Part shown: in pieces, positions 22,683-35,800 of the stretch
Layout of the letters: each line of letters starts with the position of its first letter
Position numbering within the stretch: the first letter of the stretch is position 1
Origin: Xestospongia muta
Taxonomy: Eukaryota > Porifera > Demospongiae > Haplosclerida > Petrosiidae
Assembly (NCBI GenBank): GCA_963693285.1
Contig: OY848918.1
Location: 8,001,156-8,065,155 of the forward strand
Direction: 5' to 3'
Length of the DNA stretch: 64,000 bases
The notes under the pieces: model-generated
The model's database searches: none
Seen by the model: the letters and a program-made list of their open reading frames with translations, nothing else
Told to the model about the DNA's origin: nothing
Program-made: the position numbers and the translations under genes

Positions 22683-22809
22683 ATGACTCTGAAATTGATG
22701 TGAAATTAATCATTTTTGATAATCAAAAAATATAAATTAATCATTTTTGATTAATTTTCGATTACCTGTTGATCATTTATGATTAATTTCGTATGGATTT
22801 CAGAGTCAT
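22683..22809. mobile_element. MITE-like inverted repeat
   Basis: A 127-bp element with perfect 13-bp terminal inverted repeats: ATGACTCTGAAAT at 22683-22695 and ATTTCAGAGTCAT at 22797-22809. Inside it are several 'attaatcatttttgat'-type sub-repeats that extend the fold. No open frame. Confidence 0.7.
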
Positions 22810-22929
22810 TGTTGAACAAAATTTATATATAATATATACATAAAATAACATTTATATTATTTAATATTATAATTTAATAAATTAGACGATGACAGTGAAT
22901 GACAGTTAAGTGTAAAAGGAAGGTAGGAT

Positions 22930-24330
22930 AGAACTTTATTACAATCATATTAATAGCTGTTATATTTATTGTTATTATCTGGTTGAAAACATTTTTATCA
23001 TTTTAATATCTTTAGTTAATGACTGTTTATTTTAAAAAATTGATGTTGACATGAGTATAATCCTTTTAACAAATATAAACTATTATAACCTGATAACTAA
23101 ACACACCCACATAACAACAATCATTAATAGTCTTTGTAATAGTAATGATACAATAACAATAAACTATATTACATAATTAACAAACTATAATTATAAATAT
23201 TACATGTTATCTAGACCTACATGTTGTATCTAAACTTATATAATAACAGTTGTTGCTTAATCTTGTGTTTGTATTTTCAATGATGTAATTGTGTATTTAC
23301 ATAATGTATTAATTATAGCTGGCAATTGATTGAGTATTCAGTTCTAAAATATCTTTAAGATTGTGATATGTAATTCAAAATGACAACTCAACAAGGTTGA
23401 TTTGAAGATAATGAGATCACTAATGATTTGAAAATACAACAAAATAACATAACTGTAAAAAACTTAAACAGATATGTCATCAGTTTTTTTTACAATTTTT
23501 TAATAATAGTTGCAATTTGCTTTCACTTTTCCAAGTATGTACATGTACATGTACATGTATATAGTACTCAACAACACCCACAGATAGAGTAATTATAACA
23601 TGCGGTCTGATCAGTATGTATTGACACACATATTATATGTACTTCATTTACTTTATAACTATAAAACAAGGAAAGTTGGCTTTATAATGTTACTAATACA
23701 CACATAATATATATACCTGAATCTATATAGTTGCCACAGATACAGTAATTATAACATGTCGTCTGTTCAGTTTACATTAACTATCATAACATATATATTT
23801 CTTTTATAACCAACAAAATGTACAGTTATGAAAACAAAGAGGTATCTCTATGCATAATTAGGTCTTACAGCTTTTAAATTGATCATTATCACGTATGACA
23901 AAATTAACATTATAGGTGACAGTTACATTAGGAAGTGTCAATAGTTTCAGCAGGAAATGATACATTGCTGTTTATAATTAATGTTTGGGAAGTGGCTTTA
24001 TTCTGGACAGTGAGAATGAAATAAGTATTATTTTCTTAAAAAGTTATGTACACTTCATTGATTACTTCTACAGGCTGTACCACTACACTTCATTGATTAC
24101 TTCTACAGGCTGTAACTTATAATATTACAAAGAATACAGAAAACTACACTGTTATTTGGTTTGGTAGGTGTGTATTATTTATTTAGTAATATAATTAGTC
24201 TACACTAAATAGACATTACACTAATAATATACAAACTCAACCCAAAAAAGACACCACCTCCATAAATAAGTCTATTCGTTATATTACAATACCATCAGTT
24301 CATGATCTATATAGCCTATCAATGGAGTCA
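22930..24330. promoter_or_regulatory. Upstream region of A3, duplicated in other units
   Basis: From about 22931 the sequence returns to the shared class A upstream region (compare 7590-9160 and 42220-43110). It includes an R1 repeat (about 23340-23710), a second partial block near 23740, an orphan FN3 half-exon (about 24071-24168) and the conserved 'caccacctccataaataagtctatt' stretch before the first exon. No gene frame. Confidence 0.45.
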
Positions 24331-24333
24331 AAA

Positions 24334-27300
24334 TGGATAAATCTGCTTCAACATATTTGATTTCTCTCCTTTTAGTTGTTACCAGTGAGTTAATATATTA
24401 TAACATAATACATGTACTTTACTGCTTATAATGAATATAGAAGCTTCAATAACAAGCCTAGATTGCAGTCATGAACTATGTCCACAGACACAAGGAGCAG
24501 TCACTTGTACAATAACAGGCAGTATAGCAGTTTGGTATTCTCCTCCATCAGGTAGAAGTCCCATTGCTACAGTAAGTTCTAAAAATATTTATAATGGTCA
24601 TAATACTGGGTTTACTGCTGCTCTTGTGACCATCACCAATCCTGGACTAACAACTAATTTAAGTTTTACTGCCACTACTGATAAGAATGGAACACAAGTC
24701 GAGTGCAGGGATGCAATAGATGAAAACTCAATGACCTGTACTATTATGATATCAGGTATATCACTAAAGTATCATATATAACTAACATGTACTATCTATA
24801 TAAGGTCCTCCAAGTGATGCTCCTACAGGACTGGGTTTTACACCTCTCACAAACACTTCAGTCACTCTCTACTGGTCACCTTCTACTCTTCATCCTAACT
24901 GTATAGTTAACTACACTGTTGAGATCAGGACAACCAGTGATAATATATTGATCAGTAGTCTTAGTATTGGTAGTAATATCACCAGTATTAATGTATCTAG
25001 TGGTCTCTCTCAGTCAGTAGAGTATCAGTACAGAATAGTAGGGTCTGATGCTATAAATAGATTAGGACCCTATAGTCAATATACTATGTTTACTCTGGAT
25101 GGTATGAATCAAATAGTTTTAATATCTTAAGTAATGTGCTTTACTAGTTCTACAGGCTGTACCACTAATCATTCATACTATTACAAACAACACAGAGGAC
25201 TATATTATTTTTATTGCTTGGGAGGTATAATGTTATTAACAAACAATTGATATTATTCTAGTTTCCTTTAGTCACCTCCTTTCTCCTCTTATCCTCCTCT
25301 CTTGTACTACAAAGTCTATCACAACATATCAGGTTCACTAATTGTCAATATAACTACTGTTACTAATATTACATTGACTGGAGTACTTGCTGGATATACC
25401 TACATTATAACAGTGGTACCAGTTAATATACTAGGAGATGGATACCCTAATAAGACTATAGGTTATTTAAATATTATTATAAAGTGTGTTATGTTTACTT
25501 CTCATACAGTTATCATTCCTGATGAAGAACCAGTTATTACTAATACTAGTGTTGTAACAACATCATCTCAACATCATAGTAAGAGTGTTTAATATAAAAT
25601 TATTTTTTAAGTTTAAATAATCAATTATTTAACATAAATAACATTATTAGGTGTACTTAGCACATTGTCTACAACTGTAGTCATGACAAGTGATACATCA
25701 AATATTAGTAAGTATAGAATAATGTATTAAATGTTACTGTCATAATTAACTTGAGATAGAATATAGAAACTACAAGTACTTCAATGTCTTTATCACAAAT
25801 TACAGCTAAGACAGTTACTGCACTGTCAAACTTAGCTAGTGGATTTTATGTATTTTCAAAAAGATCTGTTAATTATTAATTGTAAATATAATACCTATAT
25901 AATATTGTGTTATTTCATATATTAGATTCGATAGCTTTTAAGTTCATTTCTTATACATAATCTTACAAGTATTAATTTAATAGTTCTAAATAAAACTATT
26001 TCTACTTTGACAGTCACTACCACAGCATCATCATCAACATTTGCTGGAATATATTATGTTATTGGGACTGTTGGAGGTATTATTGTTTTCATACTAATTG
26101 CTGTAGTACTTGTTCTAACTGGTTGTATAATGATTAGAAGACAAAATAAAAGTCAGACCTCTTGTAATTTCTTGATTATTTAAAACACTCAATATAGATA
26201 ATAAACCGAGTGCTAGTCCATTAACTGTTTCTCTGAGGTAAGCTAATACAGTCATATGTGTTAACAGTTCAATGATCATACTTTAGAAGTATCAAAGACA
26301 ATAACATAGAAGAGGTATAATATTGTTACTTACATCTGCAAAGTTAAGAACAGGAATCAAATTTCAAATCCTATACAATACCTAACATTAAATTAAATAT
26401 AACATTTATTTGATATCAAAATGAGCATTGAACTCACCATTAGTTGTAACACATTCAAGTCAATCTAATGTCAGGAGTTAATCACCATTCCTTTAAATTA
26501 GACTTTATTAGTCACATCTAGTCTTTATTAATTCCATTATAGTTATCTTCAGATCACACCTATGCAAAAGTAAATAAGAAATCACAACCTCGACCTCTAA
26601 AATATGATGAAGTCCCTCCTCCTACATCACCTTTCATAGTTGATGATGACCAACCACTTCCTATACCTCTGTTCCATAGTAGTTATGAGCCACCTGTACC
26701 ACCTTATAATGGATCTTTGACAACTCAGTACTCTGAAGTCAAGAGAAATGCAATGGAACCTCATTTAATACCTCATAATAGTACATCAGCTGGAGGTGAC
26801 TATTTTGTCTTGAAGAGAGAAGAGAGAGAGGTTAGTTAAACATAGGTAGACAATCATAGTCTAATTTACAATATTATTATAGAGCAGAGAAAATAATTCT
26901 CACTTACAACAGACTGGTTTGTATTCAACTCTAAATAATGAAGTAAGAGATAATACAGTCAATTATATCATAATAACTTATATCATGTTAGATAAGCAAA
27001 CCAGCTGGAACTATGCCAAAAGGAGTTAGAGGTATAGTATATGATGAATTAGACAATGTTTTTAAGAACAGACCAATGGCACTTCCTGCATCAAATCTAG
27101 AGCAGTCTGTTATCTACTCTAATATTAATGAACTAAATGAGCCAAATAAGGTATCAGATGTCATGATGCATCAATGTTATTATAGTTACCATTCTCTTCT
27201 TTGTCACTAACAGAGGCTCTCTACAAGAAGTGGTATGGTTCAGGCTCAGCCTCCACAACCTCCACCACGTCCTCCTAAACCTGGTCCACAACCAGGTTCC

Positions 27301-27354
27301 CATGGCAATGGAGGACAATCAACAACAATAACCTCCTTCATACCTCATCTGTAA
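24334..27354 (+). CDS. Receptor A3: intact Ig-FN3-FN3-TM receptor with ITIM-like tail
   Basis: Exons: 24334-24385, 24441-24755 (Ig), 24805-25101 (FN3-1), 25148-25224 and 25272-25461 (FN3-2), 25510-25578, 25651-25707 and 25767-25838 (stalk), 26014-26151 (TM), 26198-26237, 26287-26314, 26543-26830, 26883-26942, 26992-27150 and 27214-27354. Total 1983 nt, 660 aa, no internal stop. The Ig domain has LDC, ELC, VTC, VEC and MTC cysteines. The tail carries YAKV, YSEV, YFVL, LYSTL, IVYDEL and VIYSNI motifs; the last two fit the ITIM consensus, 25 residues apart. Its final exon adds PPQPPPRPPKPGP, a likely SH3 ligand. Known ITIM receptors recruit SH2 phosphatases when phosphorylated; that role here is inferred. 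Confidence 0.85.
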
Positions 27355-28540
27355 ATGAGATTAATATTTTTTAACTCTTAGTTACTTATAATATGTTATA
27401 ATGTCTCACTTTTAGTTTTTGTTTTTATTCTTTCATGTTTTATTAAATGTCATTGAGTTGTTTAGTGTTCATTATAAGACAAGTTATTAATTTATAAATA
27501 TAAGCTTCATGTGATCTCCTCATATCATTATAGCAGCTGTCAATATACTATCATTCATTATCAAGTATGATACAATAACATAACAACATGTAACAATATG
27601 TGTACTACAGACCACATCACAATATACATGTACATGTACATGTATATAACCACATAGAATACAGATTAATACATTGAGTATGTTCACTAATTTCATATTA
27701 CTGAAGACAATATCAAAATGAGCTATCAACTTACATTCTTATTAGTCACATAATGATGTATATCAAGTTTAGATGATAACTTGACAACTGTTCATACTGA
27801 GTAGAGTATGATATACTGTTGTAGTAAATATTACTATATACCAGTATAATTATAATACACTATGTTGCTATAATACTGTAATATTATACTACTATAATAC
27901 CACTATAATAATATTAATATATAATACACTATAATACTATAATATTATTATAATACACTATAATAATACCATATAATACATTATAATACTATAGTACTAC
28001 CAATAATATCATTATTGCTTAAAAGAATGTCATTGTCACTGATAATAAATAATGTCCACTTAGTGTTTTGTGGGTCTTGTTTTGAGCACTTCAGAAAGAA
28101 ACTAGTGATTTTAGCAGTTTACAATCAAGAGCCACTCTTAGGTATCATAGTAACATAGAAGATATCTCATTTAACGCTTTTCCAGATATTGAGTGAAACT
28201 GTATAAGTGGCAGTTCCAACTTGGATTGCAAATTCACAAATCTTGTATTTTGTGTATTATATAGATAAAGTTAATTTGAACAATTGGATGAGAAATGATC
28301 AAATCTAGTCATTTATCATGGGAACATCAGAACATGAACATGTTGGGGATGCAGAATTCAGCTGTGCACTGCATTACAGTAATTATTAATGAATATCTCA
28401 ACAAAATATACAACTATTAACTTTAATAGCAAATTAAACCTAAGTATACCTAAGTACTGACAACACAGTTCAGTTATGGTAGTTCAAAGTTCAAGTCCCG
28501 CCCCTTTATTAGTTTCATAGTTATATATTCGTCCAGCTAG
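27355..28540. other. Non-coding spacer between A3 and B2
   Basis: A-gene 3' flank ('gttcattataagac', palindromic 'acatgtacatgtacatgta' at about 27625-27644), the minisatellite (about 27840-28000) and the conserved class B upstream region (from about 28070). No gene seen. Confidence 0.5.
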
Positions 28541-28543
28541 ACA

Positions 28544-30292
28544 ATATATGCTCTGTTGACTCTACTTCTTTCTACTCAAGGTAATTTAATATTTTTTGTT
28601 TTCATTATTTAAAGTATTTTTAGTATGTTCTCAAGTAATATCTTTTAACTGTCCTAATAAAGTGTGCCCTTTGGAGGATACTGATTTGACATGTCATGTC
28701 AATGGATATGTAATGCAATGGTATCACAATGGAACTGGACTTGGGATAATATTAGCTTTAATCAACTCAACTTTACAACCCCAGATTTTAAAGCCACTTT
28801 TATCAACTATACCAATGTGTCTGGAATGTGGACTATGTTAAGTTTTACTGCTACTACTAACAAAAATGGAACAATAGTTCAATGTTGGGATATAAGTGTT
28901 GTGGGCTTACCATCAAATTGTACATTACTAATATCAGGTATGAACTGACATATAGCGCAATAACATATATCATTTTAAGGTCCTCCAAGTAATACTCCTA
29001 CAGGACTGGGTTTTACAGCTCTCACAAACACTTCAGTTACTCTCTACTGGTCACCTCCTATTCTTCATCCTAACTGTATAGTTAACTACACTGTTGAGAT
29101 CAGGACAACCAGTGATAATATGTTGATCAGTAATCTTAGTACTGGTAGTAATATCACCAGAATTAACGTATCTACTGATCTCTCTCAGTCAATAGAGTAT
29201 CAATATAGAGTAGTAGGGTCTGATGCTATCAATAGATTAGGACCCTATAGTCAATATACTGTGTTCACTCTGGATGGTAAGAAGTAAACTATATTATTTT
29301 AACCTCTCAAGTACTACTAATTTTTAGTTCTACAAGCTGTACCACTACTCACTAATAACATAACAAAGAACACAGAGAACTACACTATTGATGTGATTTG
29401 GGAGGTATATAGATCTATTATTGTTTAAAATAACTGAGTCTAATTTTGATTTAGTCCCCTCCTCTTGCCTCTCGTCCTCCTCTCTTGTACTACAAAGTCT
29501 ATCACAACATATCAGGTTCACTAACTGTTAATATAACTACTGTTACTAACATTACATTGACTGGAGTACTAGCTGGATATACCTACATTATAACAGTGGT
29601 ACCAGTTAATATCTAGGAGATGGATACCCTAATAAGACTATAGGTTATTTAAATATTATTATAAAGTGTGTTATGTTTACTTCTCATACAGTTATCATTC
29701 CTAAAGAACCAGTTATTACTGGTACTAGTACTAGTGTTATCATTCCTGATGAAGAATCAATTATTACTAGTACTAGTGTTGTAACCACATCGTCTAATGA
29801 AACTACAACTGTAGTCGTTACAAGTGATAGATCAATTATTAGTAAGTACAATATGGTAATCATTTTTTATTGCTAAAATGTTGATTTGAATTCTTTACTT
29901 TGACAGTGACAGTGTGTTCACCAGTCACTACTGCTGTTTGTCCAAGTATGTCTTCACTACAGTAAAGTATATTTAGATAATTTCTATTACAGCTAATGAC
30001 AAACAACAAACATCATATTTAGCAGGTAATTTATAAAACAAACATATTACATTACTGAATTATTCACTTAACATTAAGTATACCAGTCAGTATATTCCTT
30101 TCTTCTCTATTAACTGCTGTTATTACTACACTTATTTTCTATCTTATTATGAGGAGGAGGAGCTATAATAAAGACACTCCACCTTCTACTACCCAATTAG
30201 GTCCATTATATGATGTTAAGTTACCAGAGATCTCAGAACAGAAAGAGATCATTGAATTACAAGGAAATACTGCTTATGGATATATTAATTAA
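28544..30292 (+). pseudogene. Receptor B2: class B copy with several disabling changes
   Basis: Exons correspond to B1: 28544-28580, 28624-28937, 28980-29276, 29328-29404, 29455-29643, 29692-29841, 29907-29945, 29993-30025 and a TM/tail region to 30292. Defects: the start codon reads ATA at 28544-28546; about 7 nt are missing in the Ig exon near 28772; one base is missing in FN3-2 (the exon is 189 nt, not 190); and the TM-exon acceptor reads 'aacat' instead of 'aacag' near 30072. The 33-nt cassette exon is open here (CAA where B1 and B3 have TAA). The tail lost one Asp (LYDV). Clearly non-functional as a full receptor. Confidence 0.85.
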
Positions 30293-31510
30293 GAGCAGTC
30301 ATTAACTTTATTATACATAATTACTAAACTCAGTCAAGTTATGTGATGACAGTATATTATAAAGAGTGAAAATACTCACTTAGAAAAGAATCATATTGGT
30401 AGCAAAATGGATAATAGAGTGAATAATTTATGTATTTTACTTCATTATTTCTATTATTTAGCTAACAAGTTCACATTTATTATCTAAAGTATATTTTGTT
30501 ATAAAGGTATTGTAAAGCAATATGCTATATTTGTGTAATGACTGTTTATTTTTAAAAATTGGTATTAATTTGAGTACCATCCTTTTATCAAATATAATTT
30601 ATTACATCATGAGAAATAAATATACCCCACATTGCAACAATCATCTATAAACTGTATATTATATACTATACTTCAATATAAGTTACTACTTAAAACTAGT
30701 ATATGTACTTAATGATGTATTTGTGTTATTTACATAATGTAGTAGTTAACCCTCTCCACAACATATGGGCGAGTGTTACAGTACTTGTTTTGTTACAGCT
30801 AGTAACTGACTGTAGTATTTAGTTCTAAAAATATTATTAAGATTATAAAAAATTATTGAAAAAGGTAATGTTGATTGTTATTAGTTTGATGACAATGAAA
30901 CCACCAATGATTTAAAAAATACAAAATAATATGACAGTAAAATGTAAACATATGATTAATGTGTCATCAGGTTTATACAATTTTTGCAATTTACTTTCAA
31001 TTTCCAAGTACGTACATGTACATGTATATAGTACTCAACAACACCCACACACACAGAGTAATTATAACATGTGATCTGTTAGGTTTTCATTGACTATCAT
31101 AACATATATACTTCATTTCCTCTATAACCAACAAAATTACATAATTACAGTATATGAAACAAAGAGAGGTATCTTTACAATAAAATTATTATTGAATCAG
31201 CAACAACAATATCTACAGCAACTAAACTTCACAGAGAAATGGCAAGAGTAAGTACTAGCAAAGATTCTAAATGAAGTCTGTCAGCAGAAGACAATGTTTA
31301 AAAAGTAAGGAAGATATCTTTCAAAAAAGTCACAGACAAGACAGAACAAGTCTTTGCTCCAATAAAACTATAATGTGTGCAAAATACACTTGTCTACAAT
31401 TTCAACATGAGAAATTTTTGTTAAAAAGTTTTATTTTGAAGTTACAGCAAATTAACCTCAATGCATACAAAGAAAGGTTGAACAATAATATAAATGATAA
31501 TAGAAATGAA
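30293..31510. other. Non-coding 3' flank of B2
   Basis: Collinear with 14178-15390 and 49341-50410. Holds an R1 repeat at about 30830-31190. No gene seen. Confidence 0.5.
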
Positions 31511-31516
31511 TAAGTA

Positions 31517-31585
<69 letters not shown>

Positions 31586-31620
31586 TAAATAATATAAATG
31601 ATCATAGAAATGAATAAGTA

Positions 31621-31655
<35 letters not shown>

Positions 31656-31720
31656 TAAATAATATAAATGATCATAGAAATGAATAAGTAATCATATATA
31701 TATATATATATATATATATC
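31487..31720. repeat. Compound (AT)n microsatellite in triplicate
   Basis: Three tracts of alternating TA (about 31520-31583, 31624-31653 and 31694-31719), each preceded by the same 'gaaatgaataagtaatca' unit. The unit has thus been tandemly triplicated together with its TA tract. Equivalent single tracts lie at 15403 and about 50425. Confidence 0.9.
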
Positions 31721-32324
31721 ATATTCATATTAAATATGAAAAACAAAACCATCATTTTCACATATAAAATGTATAAATGATTTTTAATAGGATTAAGATC
31801 TTGAGAGTGTGTTGATCATACATGTGTTAATGTACAATTCTGTGTCCATACCTTGAGAGTCTCCAGTGATCTGATCATATGAACTTTTACAATCAACTGT
31901 GTAATACTACCATTGTTGACTAAAATTATGTGACAAAGTATGACTTCCTATCAGACCTATAGACATATATCTATCTACAGAGAATTTAATAAATTGGATC
32001 AGTCACCTCCCCGGACTATATATCAGTAAGAAGGCTCAATTATATCAATATACCAAATTTATATGGATTCCTTAGCTTATTAACACTTCTTTGACAATAC
32101 ACTATACTATATTACTACCTGAGATATTCTGACTCTATTTCCTTTGTTTCTTAGTTCTCACACAAAATAGTTAATCATTCTTTACTAGTACATACAATGT
32201 CTATACAGATTTCCTCACACCGTATTCACATTGATAGATATAAGTTAACTAGTTTTATATTGCCTCAGGCAGTTTGGAGACATTGAATCCTTTTTAAACA
32301 AAATGATTGTCTAAGCAGACACAC

Positions 32325-32610
32325 CCAATGTATTGGCTGTTATTAATAGCATTATGTCTGTACCAGAAGCCCAGCAGCAATTGACCACCTATTCCAGAAA
32401 ATGTCTAGAACCAGGCTTAAAATATTTTCAACATCACTTGGATATCAGTCTTAAAATTCCATTAGCAGATTTTAAAGGTAGATACTGTAATGTACTACCT
32501 CTCTGTCCTGGGCTATTGCTGCCAAGAAGATTTTAGTTACTTTACTTTCCTCTTCTTTGCTCAAATGTTTCAGAGATCAACAAGATTACAATACTATATG
32601 GATGCTTGTT
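32325..32610 (+). pseudogene. hAT-like transposase remnant, second copy
   Basis: Reads MSVPEAQQQLTTY, CLEPGLKYF, HHLDISLKIPLADFKG, then breaks. The 'SCER' motif seen in the other copies is partly lost here. Position between B2 and C2 matches the copies near 16050 and 51110. Confidence 0.4.
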
Positions 32611-32978
32611 TAATGATAAAATTCAACAAGATATTGTTTGTTTTTATGTATAAATATATCAATTTTTCATATTAATCAAAGAATTGTTAAGTATAATCAT
32701 AGACATAATGGGCATCTTCCTAGAGCATAATTGGTTTAAAATTTAAGAATTGTTGAAAAACAAAATTGAAAAGATAAAAAGCATAATAGACTCAGTGTCT
32801 ATATATTTTTAAGGTCATCCTAACTAAAATTGACTGCTGGATGCATTAAAGTATTACTTGTATATAGATACTGTGTATTATATGTTTGAAATAACAACAG
32901 TTAAATATGACAAATAAGAGTCACAACTTGTATGTGTTGTTGATGATAATAGTATTGTTTATTCAGCCATTATACTGT

Positions 32979-34812
32979 TTATTCTATTATGTACATAAAG
33001 AGAATGATAACAGTGAAAGATAGAATAGTACATTGTGTGTATGTTGATGATGTAGTACTTAGTGGATGTGAAACAAGGACATCTAAAACAAAACAGTGAA
33101 CATAACACATGGGTTAGTTAATACAATAACTCAATAATGTATATGATCTAGTACTTCACATGATGTATCAACTTAGTTCACTATTAAGTATTATAGACTC
33201 AATATGAGTCTATATGTTAGTAATATAAATCAGGAAAGAGTATGTTAATAATGTATATTTATGCTAAGTAGTTAATAACATGCTATAGTATTAGTAGTTT
33301 AATACATACTGACCTGATAATGAAATGTCAGTTACAGATAGTACTGTGAAAACACTTGAAGTAGTTACTAATGAGTCTAAAAATATATAAAATTAGAAGA
33401 GGAAATAATCAGTAAATTGTTGCAGATGATTTATAGTGACTACAGTAAAAAGACACATATTATCTTCAACATTGTACTCTATATAAATTGTATTAACCTT
33501 TACTACTTATCAATCTAAACAATAGACCTTCTTCAAGTATAGTAATATAATTATATCATGTACTTCAACATCAGTAACACTTTATTTAAAGGTTTTATTA
33601 ATTCACTTACCTGTAGAATAACTTGATGATAAATATGTGCATGTTCCTAAATAAATCATTTAAAACCAGAGTTACTAATAACAAATTTACCTGTAACCTC
33701 AATACTAGTGTAAGATCCTGTTCCTAGTTTATTAACAGCTGCTACACTGATGATATAAGTATGTTCTGGTTGTGATCCATTAAGTGTGATACTTGTATTG
33801 TTAGTTGTTAATGACATAGACTTGTTACTGATATTATGTATTAATGAATAGTACTCAACCAACGGATATGATGCATTGTTAATAGGCTAGTAATAAAATA
33901 CAATAGTTACTATAATGAAGTATAAATGAACCATACATTCCACAATATTGTGACAGCTAAATTAGTGATGTTCCCTCTAAGTCCTTTCACCAAAGGAAGA
34001 ACTATATATATTATGATTAAGACAGTATATTGTAAGTTATGAGAAATTTACATACCATTCCAGATGACCTTTAAAGGAAGGCTTATATTTCCAGTTCTAT
34101 TACAACTGTCTTTTCCCATTACATAAAACAAATAGACAGAACCAAGAGTTCTATTAGCTATCAGTAATGATGTAATGTTATCAGTTGTATACAGTACTTC
34201 TGTAGTATTAATATCAATTATATAGCTTGTAATACAGGTAGCATTCATTTGTGGTGGTGACCAAGTTAATAAAAGTGAATGTGTATTGATTGCTATGAAC
34301 TCAAGATCTGATGGAGACCCAGGAGCATCTGTAGTCATGAGACTAATATTACTGTCATCAGAAAATTTGTACCTTACGTCTAACAGTGACTGTTGCTGTA
34401 ACTGGTTGACTCACAGTATCAGAACAATTGATCTTTTTACCATTAACTGATGAAGTTACTGGTGTATTCAATATAGCCTGACTACATACTGTTGTCTTGT
34501 TACCACTAACAAATGTCAATATGAAACTTTGAAATGAAGTAGTAAAGTTAGTAGTGTTTAGAAATGTTATTGATGCAACTTGACTATCTGTGGGATCAGT
34601 CCATTGAAGAAATCCTGTACCAATTGTTTTACAAGTGAAGATTAGTTCATCTCCTGGACACAATAGACCAGTATGTGGTACAGTTTGTTCTAAAATGACT
34701 AAAGAGAAATACTTGGAATTAATATACTAACTGTAAAAATGATAGTACCTTTTGATTCAGTAAGCATTAAACAAAATATCAAATACAAAGTCCAAGTTGT
34801 TAGAAAGTACAT
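32979..34812 (-). CDS. Receptor C2: Ig-FN3-FN3 protein with replaced C-terminus
   Basis: Minus-strand exons in order: 34749-34812 (signal peptide MYFLTTWTLYLIFCLMLT), 34378-34698 (Ig: LLCPGD, FTC, FLQW, KINC), 34056-34328 (FN3-1, LTWSPP), 33937-34001 and 33691-33886 (FN3-2), 33611-33646 and 33314-33376 (stalk), and 32979-33082. All phases agree; total 1122 nt, 373 aa. A deletion at about 33028, relative to C1 and C3, removed the normal stalk end and the TM/tail exon. The last exon now reads on into flank, giving CTILSFTVIILFMYIIE-stop. This hydrophobic end could act as a tail-less membrane anchor or a GPI signal, or be accidental. It is the only class C copy with a complete ectodomain here. 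Confidence 0.7.
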
Positions 34813-34992
34813 TTTAGAGACTGCTAACAAAGTGACAAGGCAAACAAGAGTGGAAACTTGCCAAACTGCTCCACCTACTATAATTCTATATACGGTATGT
34901 TACGAATATAATAATAAAGATTCCTCACCTGTACCAGAGTTGATATTTGACCAGGCCTAGCTCTATTAAAAGATGAAGGATACGCAGCTAAA

Positions 34993-34994
<2 letters not shown>

Positions 34995-35061
<67 letters not shown>
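34995..35061. repeat. (TTA)n trinucleotide microsatellite
   Basis: About 22 uninterrupted TTA units just beyond the 5' end of C2. On the plus strand it would read as poly-Leu, which I take as accidental. Confidence 0.95.
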
Positions 35062-35063
<2 letters not shown>

Positions 35064-35284
35064 TCCTCTTTTATTTTCATAGTTTTCAAATCAGTATGTC
35101 AAATTTATACTTCAAGCAAAATACTATTTAGTTATTTCCATACAATAAATATGACTATTACAATTAGAGCTACAAGTAAGTATCACTTTAATCAAACTGA
35201 CTTGATGGTAGCTCTTTTTTAATATGATACACTAATATTATAGACTAATAACATTAACTTTGACTACTCACATGATCAATTAGT

Positions 35285-35800
35285 TAATGTAGGTATATCC
35301 AGCTAGTACTCCAGTCAATTAATGTAATGTTAGTAACAGTAGTTATATTAACAGTTAGTAAACCTAACATGTTGGGATAGAGTTTATAGTACAAGAGAGG
35401 AGGACAAGAGGAGAGAGGACGTGACTAAATGAAAAACTAGAATAATATCAAGTGATTATTAATAACATTATGCCTCCCAAGAAATAAAAATAGCATAGTC
35501 CTCTGTGTTGTTAGTAATACTACAAGTAATTAGTGGTATAGCTTGTAGAACTAGTAAAACACATTACTTAAGATATTAAAACTATTTGATTCTTACCATC
35601 CAGAGTGAACACAGTATATTGATATAGGATCCTAATCTATTAATAGCATCAGACCCTACTACTCTGTACTGATATTCTACTGACTGAGAGAGACCAGTAG
35701 ATACATTAATACTGGTGATATTACTATCAGTACTAATACTACTGGGTTTACTGCTGGAGGTCGTGTCTATTTATCCATTTTGACTGCATTTATAGGCTAT
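35285..35800 (-). pseudogene. Minus-strand class A fragment (FN3 exons), rearranged
   Basis: Three exons in reverse orientation: about 35597-35743 (3' half of FN3-1), 35474-35550 (first half of FN3-2, ending at a GC donor) and about 35285-35424 (second half, truncated). At about 35743 it joins a few bases of plus-strand Ig sequence ('actgggtttactgctg') and then minus-strand signal-peptide and upstream sequence, where the start reads ATG GAT AAA TAG. Multiple breakpoints within 100 bp show complex rearrangement. Confidence 0.65.

Noticed and set aside
27625..27645. CRISPR-like or regulatory array of 'tacatgta' repeats
   Set aside because: These are short perfect palindromic simple repeats with no spacers, scattered through the flanks; they are simple repeats only.
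31402..31656. Minus-strand frame of alternating Ile/Tyr
   Set aside because: It is the translation of an (AT)n microsatellite.
34739..34960. Plus-strand frame overlapping the first exon of C2
   Set aside because: The minus strand here encodes a clear signal peptide with a donor that joins the Ig exon in phase; the plus frame is its shadow.
34992..35222. Plus-strand frame with a long poly-Leu start
   Set aside because: It is the translation of a (TTA)n microsatellite followed by unremarkable AT-rich sequence.
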